Origin: Lonicera japonica
Lineage: Eukaryota; Streptophyta; Magnoliopsida; Dipsacales; Caprifoliaceae
Direction: 5' to 3'
DNA length: 64,000 nucleotides
NCBI GenBank assembly: GCA_021464415.1
Contig: CM038471.1
Coordinates: 29,671,234 to 29,735,233, forward strand
Shown here: positions 1 to 10,635 of the stretch, in pieces
Numbering within the stretch: the first letter of the stretch is position 1
Layout: each line of letters starts with the position of its first letter
Position numbers and translations under genes: made by a program
The notes under the pieces: model-generated
Databases searched by the model: none
What the model was told of the DNA's origin: nothing
Seen by the model: the letters and a program-made list of their open reading frames with translations, nothing else

Positions 1-82
1 TAGGGGTTCTCCTCTTGTAATTAGATACACGTCAATATACAAAATATACATCTTTTTTCTTCTCTCTCTAAAATTAACACTT

Positions 83-240
83 GTGATGATCCTATTGGAA
101 TGCAAGAAGAGGACCTCATCGGCACCACATGTAGTTTTAGTTGTTTTCATTGATGTAGATCCATCCGAAATCTGAAAACAAAATGGGAGAACATGAGAAA
201 AATTTGACGAGTATGTGGAGCAATACGAGAAGGATTAGAT
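83..240 (+). pseudogene. TIR-domain fragment of a TNL-type resistance gene
   Basis: Reading the plus strand gives pieces that line up with the second half of the TIR exon of the gene at 37,034: an ILLECKKRTS-like stretch, then a VDPSEI piece, then FDEYVEQYE. In-frame stops separate the pieces, and the BB-loop and catalytic-glutamate segment are absent. About 50 codons remain, against about 160 for a full TIR domain. No NB-ARC or LRR sequence follows; the next kilobases are AT-rich repeats. I read it as a relic of an older member of the same receptor cluster. The gene may begin to the left of the window. Confidence 0.7.
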
Positions 241-800
241 GAGCTATTATTGTTGTAAGTATTAATAGCCTTTTACTAATAATTATGTCATAACTATTTG
301 AAACGTCTGAGTTAGACTCCAAATATAATGGACTCAGAGACTCTAAATCTAATTTGATATGGACTCGTACACTTGGACTTTTAATCAAACAACGTGGATC
401 CTTATGATTGAACTTTTAATATAATTGGGAACGGGTTGACTCCAAATCTAATATAATGTGGACCCTTATTTAATTTAATGTGGACCTTGGATTCCTATGA
501 TTGAACTTTTAATCAAATTGGGTTCAGTCTAAATCTATTTTAATGTGGACTCTTATCTAATTTATTTTAATTTAATTTAATGTGGACTCTTAAAAGGGTA
601 TATTTGTTTATTTGAAAAAAAATGGAAAAACACTTTAGGTTATTTGTACTTATATACATATAGTAGATATTGATATATATATATATATATACTAGTTAAT
701 GAATTCGCAAATGTATTGGTATCTAATTTTCTCGAGAAATTTGTATAACAACATTTGTGTCGTATTAGTATTGTGCATGTAGTTCTTAGTAATAGCTTGT
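241..800. other. AT-rich spacer with degenerate GTGGAC repeats
   Basis: No gene is visible. Between about 300 and 600 the motif aatGTGGACyCTTAT recurs several times at uneven spacing, as in a decayed tandem repeat. A short (TA)n run lies at about 674-690. Confidence 0.5.
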
Positions 801-1260
801 GTTGTGGATGTTTTAATACTCACAAGTGCACAAATCGAATACTAGTATAGCTTAAGTAAAAGCGATGTCGAACCCTAGAAACTTGACTGATATAATGTAC
901 TTATTCACTTAGTAATTCTAATTAATTCCTAATCTAGCTTAAAAATTGGGAGAGATGAGTTATCAACTAAAATACGAATAAAATAATTAAAAAGAATACT
1001 AATGAAATAATCAATTAATAAAATACTAATGTTGTGGATGTTTTAATACTCGTAAAAGTGCATGAATCGAATACTAGTATAGCTTAGGCAAGAGCGAGGT
1101 CGAACTCTAGAGACTTGATGGATAGAACGCACGTATTCACTCAATAATTATAATTAATTCCTAATCTAGCTTAAAAATTAGGAGAGATGAATTATTAACT
1201 AAAATACGAATAAAATAATTAAATAGAATACTAATGAAATAATCAATTAATAAAATACTA
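801..1260. repeat. Direct tandem repeat, 2 x 230 bp
   Basis: Both halves begin GTTGTGGATG TTTTAATACT (801 and 1031) and end near AATAAAATACTA. They differ at scattered positions, roughly one in ten by eye. Each half holds a 'tactcgyaagtgca..tcgaatactagtatagctta' type motif that is common in non-coding parts of plant gypsy elements. It is therefore probably a retrotransposon fragment, but I see no coding sequence or LTR ends. Confidence 0.75.
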
Positions 1261-2099
1261 GGATGGCGGAGTAATATATTTGATATCATGTTTCTAGTAT
1301 TCATGCCTAGCAAACTCTACTCTTTCTCTCATACTAATTTATTTTCACGACTCTATTAGATGCGAAAAATAAAATCAATTAAGCCCAATTAATTTTTAAA
1401 ATTCAATTATTTATTTCTTCACAGCCAAGAGTATGTATAAGATTAAAACACTCACTATATCCGTCAAAACGTAATTTATATTTGTCTTTAACAAATCATA
1501 AACTGAATCCAACAAATTATAATGAGAATCCAATCTTATTTTTTTATCAATTAAAATAGGCATCCAATAAGAGGAGTTGTTTTTAACATTAAAGTATTAA
1601 GTTAGCAGAATCAATTGGTATGAATATGTGTAAGGGAATCAACCAAATATACTCATCTTCAATCCTAGAAAATAATCTAGCATAGCATACTTATAATTGA
1701 AACACAAAACATAATTAAATAATGCATAAAAAAATAAATAAAATATTTATTTAAATACACATAGATAAATTAAAGATAAATAATTCTAAATTACTAACAT
1801 AAAGTAATTCACTTCAAATTAAATAAAGTGACCTCCACATAAGAAGATAAAAACTAAAAATAATACATTTATGAAGCATCTTCGAAAATTGTGCATAAGA
1901 AAAAAAAGTAAATTTTGAATTTTGCACACTTATCGAAAAAATAGAGAAACGAAAAAAAACACGTGGCTATTTTTTTATCGAAAAGGAAGAAATAAAGAGA
2001 AAGAAAAAGAAATAAAAATAAAGGCTGCTGTGTTTTTCGATAACTATACTTGTCAGAAATCTGAAAACCCAATGAATGAACCGAATCGATTTGTTGCGA
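1261..2099. other. AT-rich spacer, no gene seen
   Basis: The stretch is about three quarters A+T with many short A runs. Short open frames here are rich in F, K and N and have no recognisable domain. It may be retrotransposon-derived like the repeat before it, but nothing diagnostic remains. Confidence 0.4.
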
Positions 2100-2670
2100 T
2101 CTAAATTTTTTTGAACCGAAACCGATTGATTCGGGTTGGTTCGGGTTAGGGGTTCGAGTTACTCGAAGTAAACTGAATGGACAAGATCTATTAATTTTTT
2201 TTTTTTGCTAACTTAATTAAACTACACCATTTGAAATTTAATTACACACACATATATATACAAATAAACAATTTATAAAATACTTGAAGAATAAATGGTA
2301 TCCGGCAGTGCACTATACTAATAGTAATACGCACGCTTCCCCTCTTGATTGATTTTGGATTGTAAGGTGCGTTATGCTAAGTATGAGATCGGATATGTTT
2401 CATTTTCTTTTAATTACTCTTTTTATCTAATTTTATATGTCATCAATTTTATTTTTTAAATATTTTACAAATAAGCTTTGGAATATATAAATTTGTTAAG
2501 ATTAAGACCGCATGACACCGAACCGGACCGAAATTGAATAATTTGGGGATGGTTTGGGTTTCATAGGTGCAAAAACCAAAATCGAACCAAACCGAAATTG
2601 AATTACAAAGTTTGGAAAGGGTTTGGGATACTTCAATGTCTACCTCGACCGAACTTGAAAACACCCCTAC
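2100..2670. repeat. CCGAAC-rich, possible hAT-type non-autonomous remnant
   Basis: The segment has many ACCGAACC/GGTTCGGTT motifs in both orientations and ends near 2,660 with GAAAACACCCCTACG. Termini of the ACACCCCTA kind are common in plant hAT MITEs that are rich in CCGAAC. I could not find a convincing matching left terminus or an 8 bp target duplication, so the limits are approximate. Confidence 0.3.
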
Positions 2671-3240
2671 GTGCAAGACGAGAAGAGAAAAAAAACCTTA
2701 AAATTGCGGCTCTGTTGATTGCTGCGCTGCTGGCTTGATCTTTTTATCCTCACTCGGCTTGTTGACTTGGGCTTTTCGAATTTACACATGGGCTTGGCTC
2801 TTTAATTAGCTAAGATGGCTCCCCTTTTATAATGGACATGAGGCATTGGGCTGTTGGTAGTAGGGCTGGGAAAGTGGGCTTGGCCCATTATTTATATAAA
2901 AAATTCATCTTCGTTAAAATAACCCATTTTTGTTGGAATTAATTTTTTGGTGCATTGATCGTATTTCGGCCATAACTTTGCATTCCAAACTCCGATTAAC
3001 GCAAAGTTTTCGCTCACGCGTAGCTAACTTAAAGATCTAAAACTTTTGTCTCTGAAATTTTCTTTAAATTCCTAATGGATCGATCTCAAAGAATTAATGA
3101 AATCTTCATTTTTCGAATATTATATGTTCCATCATCTTTTTTTTTTCTTGTATTCTATCATCCTATCATCTCTAGTTATTAATATATGCTATTTGATTTA
3201 AGATATGTAACGTGATTAATTGCTAGTAATCACAACATAA
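2671..3240. other. Spacer, no gene seen
   Basis: Part of this is less AT-rich than its surroundings (2,700-2,900), with a repeated GGGCTTGG/GGCTTGGC motif. No frame is open for long and no family is recognised. Confidence 0.4.
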
Positions 3241-3390
3241 TCTATTAGTGGGTTGTACATCTTTGAAGCTCTCACCCGAACACCAAGAGGTCCCGGGTTT
3301 GAATCTTACATGGGGTGGGGATGGGGAGGGTTTTCGTTATTTGTAGTTAAAAGGGAGAGATTTAGACCTCCCTTTTTAAAAATAAAATAA
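3241..3390 (+). mobile_element. SINE-like fragment
   Basis: The sequence GGTCCCGGGTTTGAATCTTA at about 3,292 resembles an RNA polymerase III B box (GGTTCGAATCC type). A GGTGGGGATGGGG body follows, then an A-rich tail of AAAATAAAATAAAA type near 3,380. No good A box is visible upstream, so it would be 5' truncated. Confidence 0.35.
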
Positions 3391-3492
3391 AATCATCCAC
3401 TGTGATTATTCAATAACTAATTCTGTAAAAAGATCTTTTTTTCTTTTCCTACTTTGGTAATTGTAAGGTAGTTGCTTTAACCCAATCAAAAG

Positions 3493-5027
3493 TGTAGGCC
3501 GGATTTCAATCCTAGAAGGGGGGGGGGTGAATAGGGTTTAAAAACTTTAATGCGGAATTAAAAACTTTTTAAAAATGTTTAAGTAAAACAATTTAACTAA
3601 ATAAATTTATTAAGGAAAACAATCAATCCCAAGAATAAGCAACAATATAAACAACTTCAATAAATGAATATAACAAATAAACAAAGAGATTGAGTTAGAA
3701 AGATTGAACCAATTTGAAGTCCAAGACTTTTTGTCCTCACGGTTTTGGTTTACCAAACCATAATCCGCGCTCGGTTAGTTCCCCGAGAATTTTCACTAAT
3801 ATCAATCTCCTTCCTGGTGAAGATCAAACCACTACAAGTGTATCCTCTCACACACTCTTTACAAATATTGCTTGACCACAATATTCTCACAAGACACTCT
3901 CTTACTAATCTTGTGAAATTTACCTTTTATAAAAATTAAACAAGAATTTACCTTCTTGTTTTTCCTATGAGATTTACCTCTTACAATTTGAATACTAATT
4001 AATTGGCGATTCACACCAATTTACAATAACTCTTAAGTGTTTGAAGAATATAATTTAAGCTCACACTAGAGTTATCCTATTTGATCAAGATGATAAAGTT
4101 CAAAAAGAATGATTAATCAAAAATAATTTCTTGAATCTTTAGATATTGAAGATAGATGAAGAATAGAGTATAAGAGTGATTCAAGGTCATCAAAATGTGT
4201 CTTAGATAGTGTATATATAGTCCCAAAAGTGATATAGCCATTTGAGAAGTTTTGTACCAAAAATGGTAAAAAATCATAAATCCAACGGCTATATTCTGGA
4301 GTATCAATCGACTGAGCAAAACTATCAGTCGACTGATGGACCCATAGTCGACTGAGCAAAGCTGCTTAGTCGACTGATGGGCTCTGTCCATCAGGCCAAA
4401 ATCTCAATTTTTGCACTTTTCCATTTTAGCTCCAAAATCAATTCTAATGCTTTGGAGACTTCAAAAATAAGTTTCTAAGACACCTATTTTCGGAAAAACT
4501 CAAAATATGATCATTTGAAATTAATATGAATTTATTTGAAAACCGGTTTTTGCAAGAATGATGTTTTTAAAGAATTTTTGATTCAAACTGATTTTGATCA
4601 ATCTAAGAATGATGCATGAATATGTTTGAGCTATATAATCAATCAATTAAGAAACATTACATTAATCCTAAGCAAACACTCAATTAACGAATAGGTGAGT
4701 CTTCGAATGCTTCGATTTGTTTTTTCAAATTGATTCTCCACTTGAAGTTTTTCCCTTGAAGCTTTGGCATATGATCCTTGATCTTTTGTGCTTCATGAAA
4801 TGCATTGCTAGCATGTGTGTGATAAGAGTGATCTCTTGCTAGTCCAATGCTTTGTTGATTTGATCGGATATTGATTGAATGATCCTTGTCAAACTTCCTT
4901 TGAGAAATCATGCTATCCTTGATTTTCCAAATAAAAAAGCTATAATCTTAAATCAAGAACATGTTAAATTACACATGATTGATTTATTGTTATTATCAAA
5001 ATAAGATTAAGACCTACAAGGTCAACA
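3493..5027 (-). mobile_element. Solo LTR, family X, TSD AAAAG
   Basis: On the minus strand the element begins TGTTGACCTTGTAGGTC and ends CCGGCCTACA, the TG...CA ends expected of an LTR. It is flanked by AAAAG on both sides (3,488-3,492 and 5,028-5,032), a perfect 5 bp target-site duplication. It is 1,535 bp long and has no internal coding region, so it is a solo LTR left by LTR-LTR recombination. A second member of the same family, in the other orientation, lies at 16,044-17,595. A G9 run lies near its plus-strand left end, and several AGTCGACT palindromes lie at 4,310-4,380. Copia and gypsy parentage cannot be told apart from the LTR alone. Confidence 0.88.
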
Positions 5028-5845
5028 AAAAGCACATTTAGCCCTTTAGTTATGGAAGTTCACACTCTGCCATGATCAGCAGCCCCCACGAAATTGCCAA
5101 TTGACATTACCTTTATGCAAGTCTTACTTCCAACTTCACTAATTTTTTTCCTTTTAGTGGAAGGGCTTAATTGATTAGTTCTGATTTTGTTTATATATAT
5201 TCCTTCCAATTAATGCATTATCCAGAATATAATTCATCACCTAGATCATAAACTAGCTTTGTCCATAAATTGTGAGAGGCCAAGAAGAAAAAGCCTCATC
5301 TTCTTCAAAACTAATACTATGAGTGAGGCTTGTACAAATGAAAATAGTTAGTTATAATCTCATCAAAACTAACTTGCTTTTATTGCATGAAAACATATAT
5401 AATATTATAAACCGGAAGCCACTCCCATTCGAATATGACACCGAATTTTGGTATTTCATATGTTGTCCTTAGAATAGTTTTTACCTTTTTTATGTAAAAA
5501 TTATGAAGTTGTTCAATACTTTCAATTTTATTTACACATATCTATGTATAGAAGACACCGTGCACATGCATAGGATGCACTTGAGTGTCTAGTGACCATA
5601 AAATTAAACTGCTTTTATACGCTAAAAGCTAAAAAAAAAAATTATGTATAATTCCTTAGTAGAGTTTGGAGGAGATCATTAATCGTTATAATTGTACTTA
5701 CATTTGGTCAAGTAATTGTTTTCTCTATCGCAAATTAATGAGATAATGGTTATAGGGCCTCGCTTCGTAATATTTTATAACTCTAAGGACGGACTCATGT
5801 TTAATAAAGAAAAGTAGTACTAATTTTATAATTTGGTTTTACAAT
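5028..5845 (+). pseudogene. Decayed TNL promoter region and 5' end (module A)
   Basis: This sequence matches, with many changes, the region upstream of the intact TIR exons. 5,040-5,140 resembles 25,745-25,850 (TTCACACTCTGCCAT, AATTGCCA..CAATTGAC). 5,180-5,310 resembles the last 90 bp before the receptor start, including CTAGATCATAA and TTTGTCCA; the start codon itself has become ATA, and an AAGAAGAAAAAGCCTC stretch corresponds to the EEEAS codons. 5,395-5,475 resembles 26,105-26,180. It appears to be the remains of another gene of the cluster. The TIR domain beyond the first codons is missing. Confidence 0.55.
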
Positions 5846-6813
5846 AAGGACACTTTTCATAATATTAATTTATGTTAAGGAAAATGATAAATATTAATGG
5901 ACTAATGTACCCCTAATTAGTTTAAGTTAATGTTAAAAGTAACAAATATATCTCTCTTCAGTTCTCATTTCTTCTCTCTTCTCTCTCTCTTTCTAAAATC
6001 AAATACATTGCTCTCTCTCTCTCTAAAATCAATAGACCAACCTTAGCTCTGACCAACGATCTCACCTCCTCCTCCACCACCACCACCACCACCACTTGAC
6101 TCTCCAATCGTTTCGCCGAGAGGATCGGAGCACCATTCTCTTCTTCTTCTTCTTCTTTTTCTGCAAAAGTAATCATAAAACAGATATAACTTTTGATTGA
6201 ACCGTTGGATCTAGCTGATTTTCGAATATATTGTTCAGAAGACAAAGTTACTTTATTATCGCTTAAATCAAGATGATCAGAGGTCGTTTTGTTATCAAAA
6301 ACGACTAGTTTCGACAGCCCAGCGGGATATTGAAAAATAAATAAATCTGATCGTAACTTTTTTTTTACAAACCTTATGTCGATCCATATATATATACATA
6401 TATATAAATAGAAGGTTGTCTATGTGGTGCTAAATGCATTTAGCACATTTTGATTGCTGTCCAGAAGGTTGTCCAGGTGGTGCTAAATGCGTTTAGCACC
6501 TTCTGGAGCGCATTTAGCACCTTTAGATTGCTTTCCAGAAGGTGCTAAATGCATTTAGCACATTTTAGTTGCTGTTTAGGTGCATGGTGCTGAATGCGTT
6601 TAACACCTTTTGGAGCGCATTTAGCACCTTTTGGATTGTTGTCCAGGTGGTGCTAAATGCATTTAGCACCTTCTGGAGCGCATTTGGCACATTTTGATTG
6701 CTGTCTAAAAGGTGTTAAATGTATTTAGCACCTTCTGGTTGCTGTTAGTGTTATAATGAGACGTGAGATGTTAGAAGGAAGGGGTATTAGTGTCTTTTTT
6801 GTATAGTGTCCTT
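5846..6813. mobile_element. MITE-like element with AAGGACACT ends
   Basis: The left end reads AAGGACACT and the right end is its reverse complement, AGTGTCCTT. Farther in, both ends also share an inverted ACTAATryaCCCCT block, although the spacing between the blocks differs. The flanks TTTTACAAT and AATTTACAT are only loosely alike, so no firm target duplication can be claimed. Inside are a CT-rich tract, (CCA)n and (TTC)n microsatellites at 6,060-6,160 and a palindromic minisatellite. It carries no transposase and is probably a non-autonomous Mutator-like or similar element inserted in module A. Confidence 0.45.
6427..6745. repeat. Minisatellite with a palindromic 20 bp core
   Basis: The self-complementary 20-mer GTGCTAAATGCATTTAGCAC occurs exactly at 6,427, 6,542 and 6,650. 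It occurs with one to three changes near 6,480, 6,587 and 6,713. Half-palindromes (GCGCATTTAGCAC) lie between, and TTGCTGTCCAGAAGG linkers join them. Spacing is irregular, about 45 to 65 bp. Confidence 0.85.
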
Positions 6814-8475
6814 AATTTACATGTCTAATTTTTAAATGACCTTTATAATTATATTATTATTAGAATGAACCCTTATGCCCAATTGCCCCCAAATTAACAC
6901 TATTTTGTAATTTTTTGCTTATATAGTCTTTACACTAGCTTTCTCCAAAATTTTACCGGATCAATTATATGTGCTTTAGCCGGGTTCTTTATCTATAATT
7001 ATATAATATTATGTAGTGGAAGGAGGGATTTTCCTCCTCTTTTTTTTAAGAGGAGGGACAAGAGATTTCAACCGCCATAAAATTTTGTCAAATTTTTCGA
7101 TTTTCAATTTTGCCCCTATAATCTATATAATAAGGGAGGAGGAATTTCAATTGCCATGAAAATATGTCAATCTTTTGAATTGATAATATAGGTGGCCCTC
7201 TTTTATCCACATTATCCTTAGAAATTTGCCAAGTTATTATAGTAGATGATCGCATGTACGTGATTTAGAAATGTTGAACGCCTAAGGAAGCAATCCTATG
7301 CAGTTGCATTATTAATTTGTTAAAAGGAATAGTTAATTTTCAACAAATCACTTTCATTTATTACTTTCTTTCTCCCCCGAACTCCAATGCAAATGTATGG
7401 TTTAAATTCATTTGTATTACAACTTTTGAAAATAATTTTTGAACTATTTTAACATTTCTCATTATCAGTTGCCCCCTTCTTTATTATTATTATTTTTTTA
7501 AAAAAAGTTTTAGGTCTCATTACCATATCATCTTCTTTACAAAATTTAGATAAAGCAACCCAACAATCTAAGCAAGCAGGGGGGAGAGTCAAAATATGAA
7601 CTCAGGGGATCATCATTTGGCAAAAGTATAACAGAGGTTAAAAGATCCCACTAATCAAAAGGTGCAAAAGTAGGGTGTAAATCCAAAATACTTAAAATAT
7701 AAAGTACAAGTATAAAATATCTCCCCTTAATTTTATTTTTTGGACAATTATCTCCCCTTAATTTGAAGTAATAAATGAATATTCTGCCCAAAGGATGAAA
7801 TTTGACAATTGCATACATAACAAAAAATAATAATAATAATAATAATATGACTCCAAAATTGGTGGCCCGTAAAATCTGGAAATCCATGTGACGTGTTACC
7901 GCGTTGAACTGGACAAAAAGTATCAAGATTCCAATGGCAAAAGACTTTAACAACTGACTCTCAATTAAAAAAAAAATTTAAAAATTGAAAATGAAAAAAT
8001 GGAAGACTTTCATTGACTCCCTTACAAAATTAACACCACTTCCTTTCCTAGATAGAAGCGTTCAAAATCAAAAATCCATTTACTTAAGAGATTTTGATCT
8101 TATTAGGCAGCTTAAGAAATCATTTTAAATCTAGGTTTGAGTTTTTATTCGATTGGGAATTTTCCAAATTAATTCCAAGTAACTAAAAAATAATTGTGAC
8201 TAGTAGTAAGCTCATATATATCTGCAAATGAGGATTAGTTGAAGTGCGTAAAAGTTGGTCCGAACACCTCATGACATAAACCAAAAAAAATATCACAAAT
8301 ATATACTTGGTCAACTTGTCAGGCATTTCCAATGTATTATTATAAGATTCATTTTTGGATCCAAATTTAGTTTTTAAAAAAGGTTTGTTTAAAATATATT
8401 ACTTGTAAATACTATATCCTATCGGGTAGAATGAAACCCAACTTATTGTCTATACATAATAAAGACCTTTTTTGC
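6814..8475. other. Spacer: continuation of decayed TNL flank (module A)
   Basis: There is no gene. 7,840-7,975 is recognisably related to 26,560-26,690 (ATCCATGTGAC, GTTGAACTG, AAGACTTT..GACTC), and 8,395-8,460 to 26,750-26,815 (ATGAAACCC.ACTTATT). Both are parts of the receptor's upstream region. 7,015-7,200 is rich in GGAGG/CCTCC pairs and may be another decayed element. An (AAT)n run lies near 7,830. Confidence 0.45.
8226..8300 (+). mobile_element. SINE 3' half (fragment)
   Basis: The stretch AGGATTAGTTGAAGTGCGTA, followed by TTGGTCCGAACACC and an A-rich tail, matches 24,115-24,190 and looks like the 3' part of common plant tRNA-derived SINEs. The A and B box region is not visible. Confidence 0.4.
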
Positions 8476-8709
8476 CAGGGGCGTCTCCAGTAATGTACGA
8501 GGGTGTGCGGACGCACACCCGAGCATTTCGGAATTTTTTTTAAAAAAAAAAAAAAAAAAAAGGTTAGGGACTTATATGCTTAGTTTTATAGTTGAGGGGC
8601 TGTGAGAAATAAAGTAAACTTAAAAGAGCCAACAGTACACACACACACGCAAGCCTTTTTGCATCTCATTTCATTTCCCTGCTTGACTGCTTCCTCACAA
8701 CACACACAC

Positions 8710-8890
8710 GCAAGCCGCAGCTCTTTTCTTCTCTCTCACAGTCACAGCAAACCTTTCTCTCTCTCTCTCTCTCATACGCACTCTGCACTCACGACTACGC
8801 AGGCCGCAGCTCTTCTCTTCTCTCTCACAGTCACAGCAAGCCTTTCTCTCTCTCTCTCTCTCATACGCACTCTGCGGCTCACGAGTCACG
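8710..8890. repeat. Tandem duplication, period about 89 bp, in hAT leader
   Basis: Two near-identical units begin at 8,710 and 8,799 with GCAAGCCGCAGCTC / GCAGGCCGCAGCTC. Each contains ACAGTCACAGCAA, a (CT)n run and CATACGCACTCTGC. Both lie in the non-coding 5' part of the hAT element, and an (AC)n run precedes them. Confidence 0.85.
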
Positions 8891-8999
8891 CAAGGTAAAT
8901 AAAAATCCCTTTTCTTTTCCTTTTTTTTTCCTTTTCTTTTTATAAATCATGAATAGATATATCATATATGATCTTAATATATGTTTAATTGTGTAAAAT

Positions 9000-9220
9000 T
9001 AGTTGGAGCTTAATTTTAGGGCTTAATTTTGTAAGGTTAATTTTAGGGCAAAATTTTGTAGGGTTGAATTTATGGCTTAATTTTATAGGGCTTAATTTTA
9101 TTGGATCTTGATTTTAGGGCTTAATTTTGTTGGAGCTTGATTTAGGGCTTAATTTTGTATATTTGATTTTAGGGCTTAATTTTCTAGGGTTGATTTTAAG
9201 GCTCAATTTTATGTATAAAA
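9000..9220. repeat. Degenerate short tandem repeat AGGGCTTAATTTT
   Basis: About ten imperfect copies of (TT)AGGGCTTAATTTTGT, spaced about 18 to 30 bp, fill the space between the hAT leader and the transposase remnant. They occupy the place where the N-terminal transposase coding region would be expected. Confidence 0.75.
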
Positions 9221-9263
9221 TTCTGATTGTTGGAAAGAGAGATTAATACTCCTATTTTTTGAC

Positions 9264-10452
9264 ATGGGGGATCATCCAAAGATATGCACTTTTTTTGAAG
9301 TTGTTAGAAATTTGTCAAATATAGTTGGAGCTTCATGTAAGCGTAGAGAGATTCTTCGAGAAAAGCAGCTTGAAAAAGTGATTGCAAGTATTTGTAGTGG
9401 GAAAATTTTGACAGGCCATGGGTTGAATCAAGAATCAACATTAAAACGGGTCGGAGACACTCGTTGGGGATCCCACTATGGTACTCTAATAAGTTTAATT
9501 GATTTATATTCCTCAGTGATAGAAGTTCTTTTAATTGTTGGAAAGGATGGATCAGACGCAACTCAAAGAGCCCAAGCAATTATTACATTAAACCATATTA
9601 AGGTGTTTTGAATTTGTGTTTGTCTTACACTTAATGAAAATTGTGTTGGGAATTACAAATGAATTGTCTCAAGCTTTACAAAGGGATGATCAAGATATTG
9701 TTAATGCCATGCAGTTAGTAAAAGTAACAAAAAACCGGTTACAAAAGATGAGAGATGATGGGTGGGATTCATTACTAAGTCTAGTGTCTGATTTTTGTGT
9801 TAAGGAGGATATACTTGTTTTAGACATGGGGGATATTTTTGTACACCAAGGAAGATCACGTCGCAATTCTGAAGCGAACACAAATTTATATTACTATCGC
9901 GTTGAATTGTTTTACACCGTGATAGATACGTTACTTCTAGAGTTGAACAATCGTTTTAATGAGGTGAATATGGAATTGTTATCGTGTATTTCTTCTCTTG
10001 ATCTAAGTGAGTCATTCGCTGCATTTGATAAGAGAAAATTGATTCGATTTGCCGAATTTTATCCATCCGATTTTTCAAGAACAGAGTTAATTGCGCTTGA
10101 ACATCAACTTGAGACTTATATTGTTGATATGCGCTCTGACGATCGGATTGGGGAAATTACTGGGGTTAGTGATCTTTGTAAAATAATGATTCGGTTGAAG
10201 AAGCATCGTGTCTATCCATTGGTCTTTTTGCTTATTAAGTTGGCTCTACTCTTACCCGTAGCAACTGCAACAGTTGAAAGAGTATTTTCAACGATGAAGA
10301 TAATCAAAAGTCAACTACGAAATCGGTTAGGGGATGACTTCATGAATGATTGTTTGGTGGCTTATATCGAAAAAGATGTGCCCAACTCTATCGATAACGA
10401 AGATGTCATTCAACGTTTTCAAAATATGAAGTCTCGAAGAGGATTGTTGTAG
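9264..10452 (+). pseudogene. hAT transposase, C-terminal part, frameshifted
   Basis: The first frame (9,264-9,611) carries GDTRWGSHYGTL and the second (9,616-10,452) carries FVLHLMKIVLGITNELSQ and ends in the hAT C-terminal dimerisation region. That region includes ATATVERVFSTMKIIKSQLR and RLGDDFMNDCL, the most conserved part of the family. The pattern matches plant transposases related to zinc-finger MYM-type 1 proteins (TTF zinc finger, DUF4371, hAT dimerisation). A single-base shift near 9,605-9,612 breaks the frame where KVF should continue as EFVFVLHLM. Roughly 390 codons remain of a usual 700-800; the TTF zinc finger and most of DUF4371 are gone. It is a fossil and not a source of active transposase. 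Confidence 0.85.
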
Positions 10453-10575
10453 GTAATTTTTATATTTTAGTACTTTTGTTGATGTAAGAATTTCATATTT
10501 ATATTATTATTATTTTAGCTTTTGAGTTTAGAGAAATTGCGCACCCCCGGGTATAAATTTCTGGCTACGCCACTG

Positions 10576-10601
10576 TTTTTGGGATTAAGAAACTATTCTC
10601 C

Positions 10602-10635
<34 letters not shown>

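Larger units (their letters stand above)
8476..10575 (+). mobile_element. Defective hAT transposon
   Basis: The terminal inverted repeats read CAGGGGCGTCTCCAG at the left and, as reverse complement, CAGTGGCGTAGCCAG at the right. These are CAG..GGCG..CCAG termini of hAT type. The flanking 8-mers TTTTTTGC and TTTTTGGG match at six of eight positions, consistent with an old 8 bp target duplication. The 2.1 kb element carries the C-terminal part of a hAT transposase in two frames. It lacks the N-terminal zinc finger and first catalytic region, so it could not move by itself. It sits inside decayed receptor flank: the sequences on both sides match 26,750-26,815 and 27,246-27,400. Confidence 0.85.

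Noticed and set aside
3285..3320. Possible tRNA gene at the B-box-like site (also near 61,590 and 26,220)
   Set aside because: No cloverleaf or anticodon arm can be drawn; an A-rich tail points to SINE-like sequence.
5958..6245. 95-codon minus-strand frame rich in E and V
   Set aside because: It is a translation of (TTC)n and (CCA)n microsatellites within a MITE-like element.
6427..6745. Possible CRISPR array (also 58,090-58,380)
   Set aside because: Spacing and unit sequence are irregular, spacers resemble each other, and the context is a plant nuclear genome with transposons.
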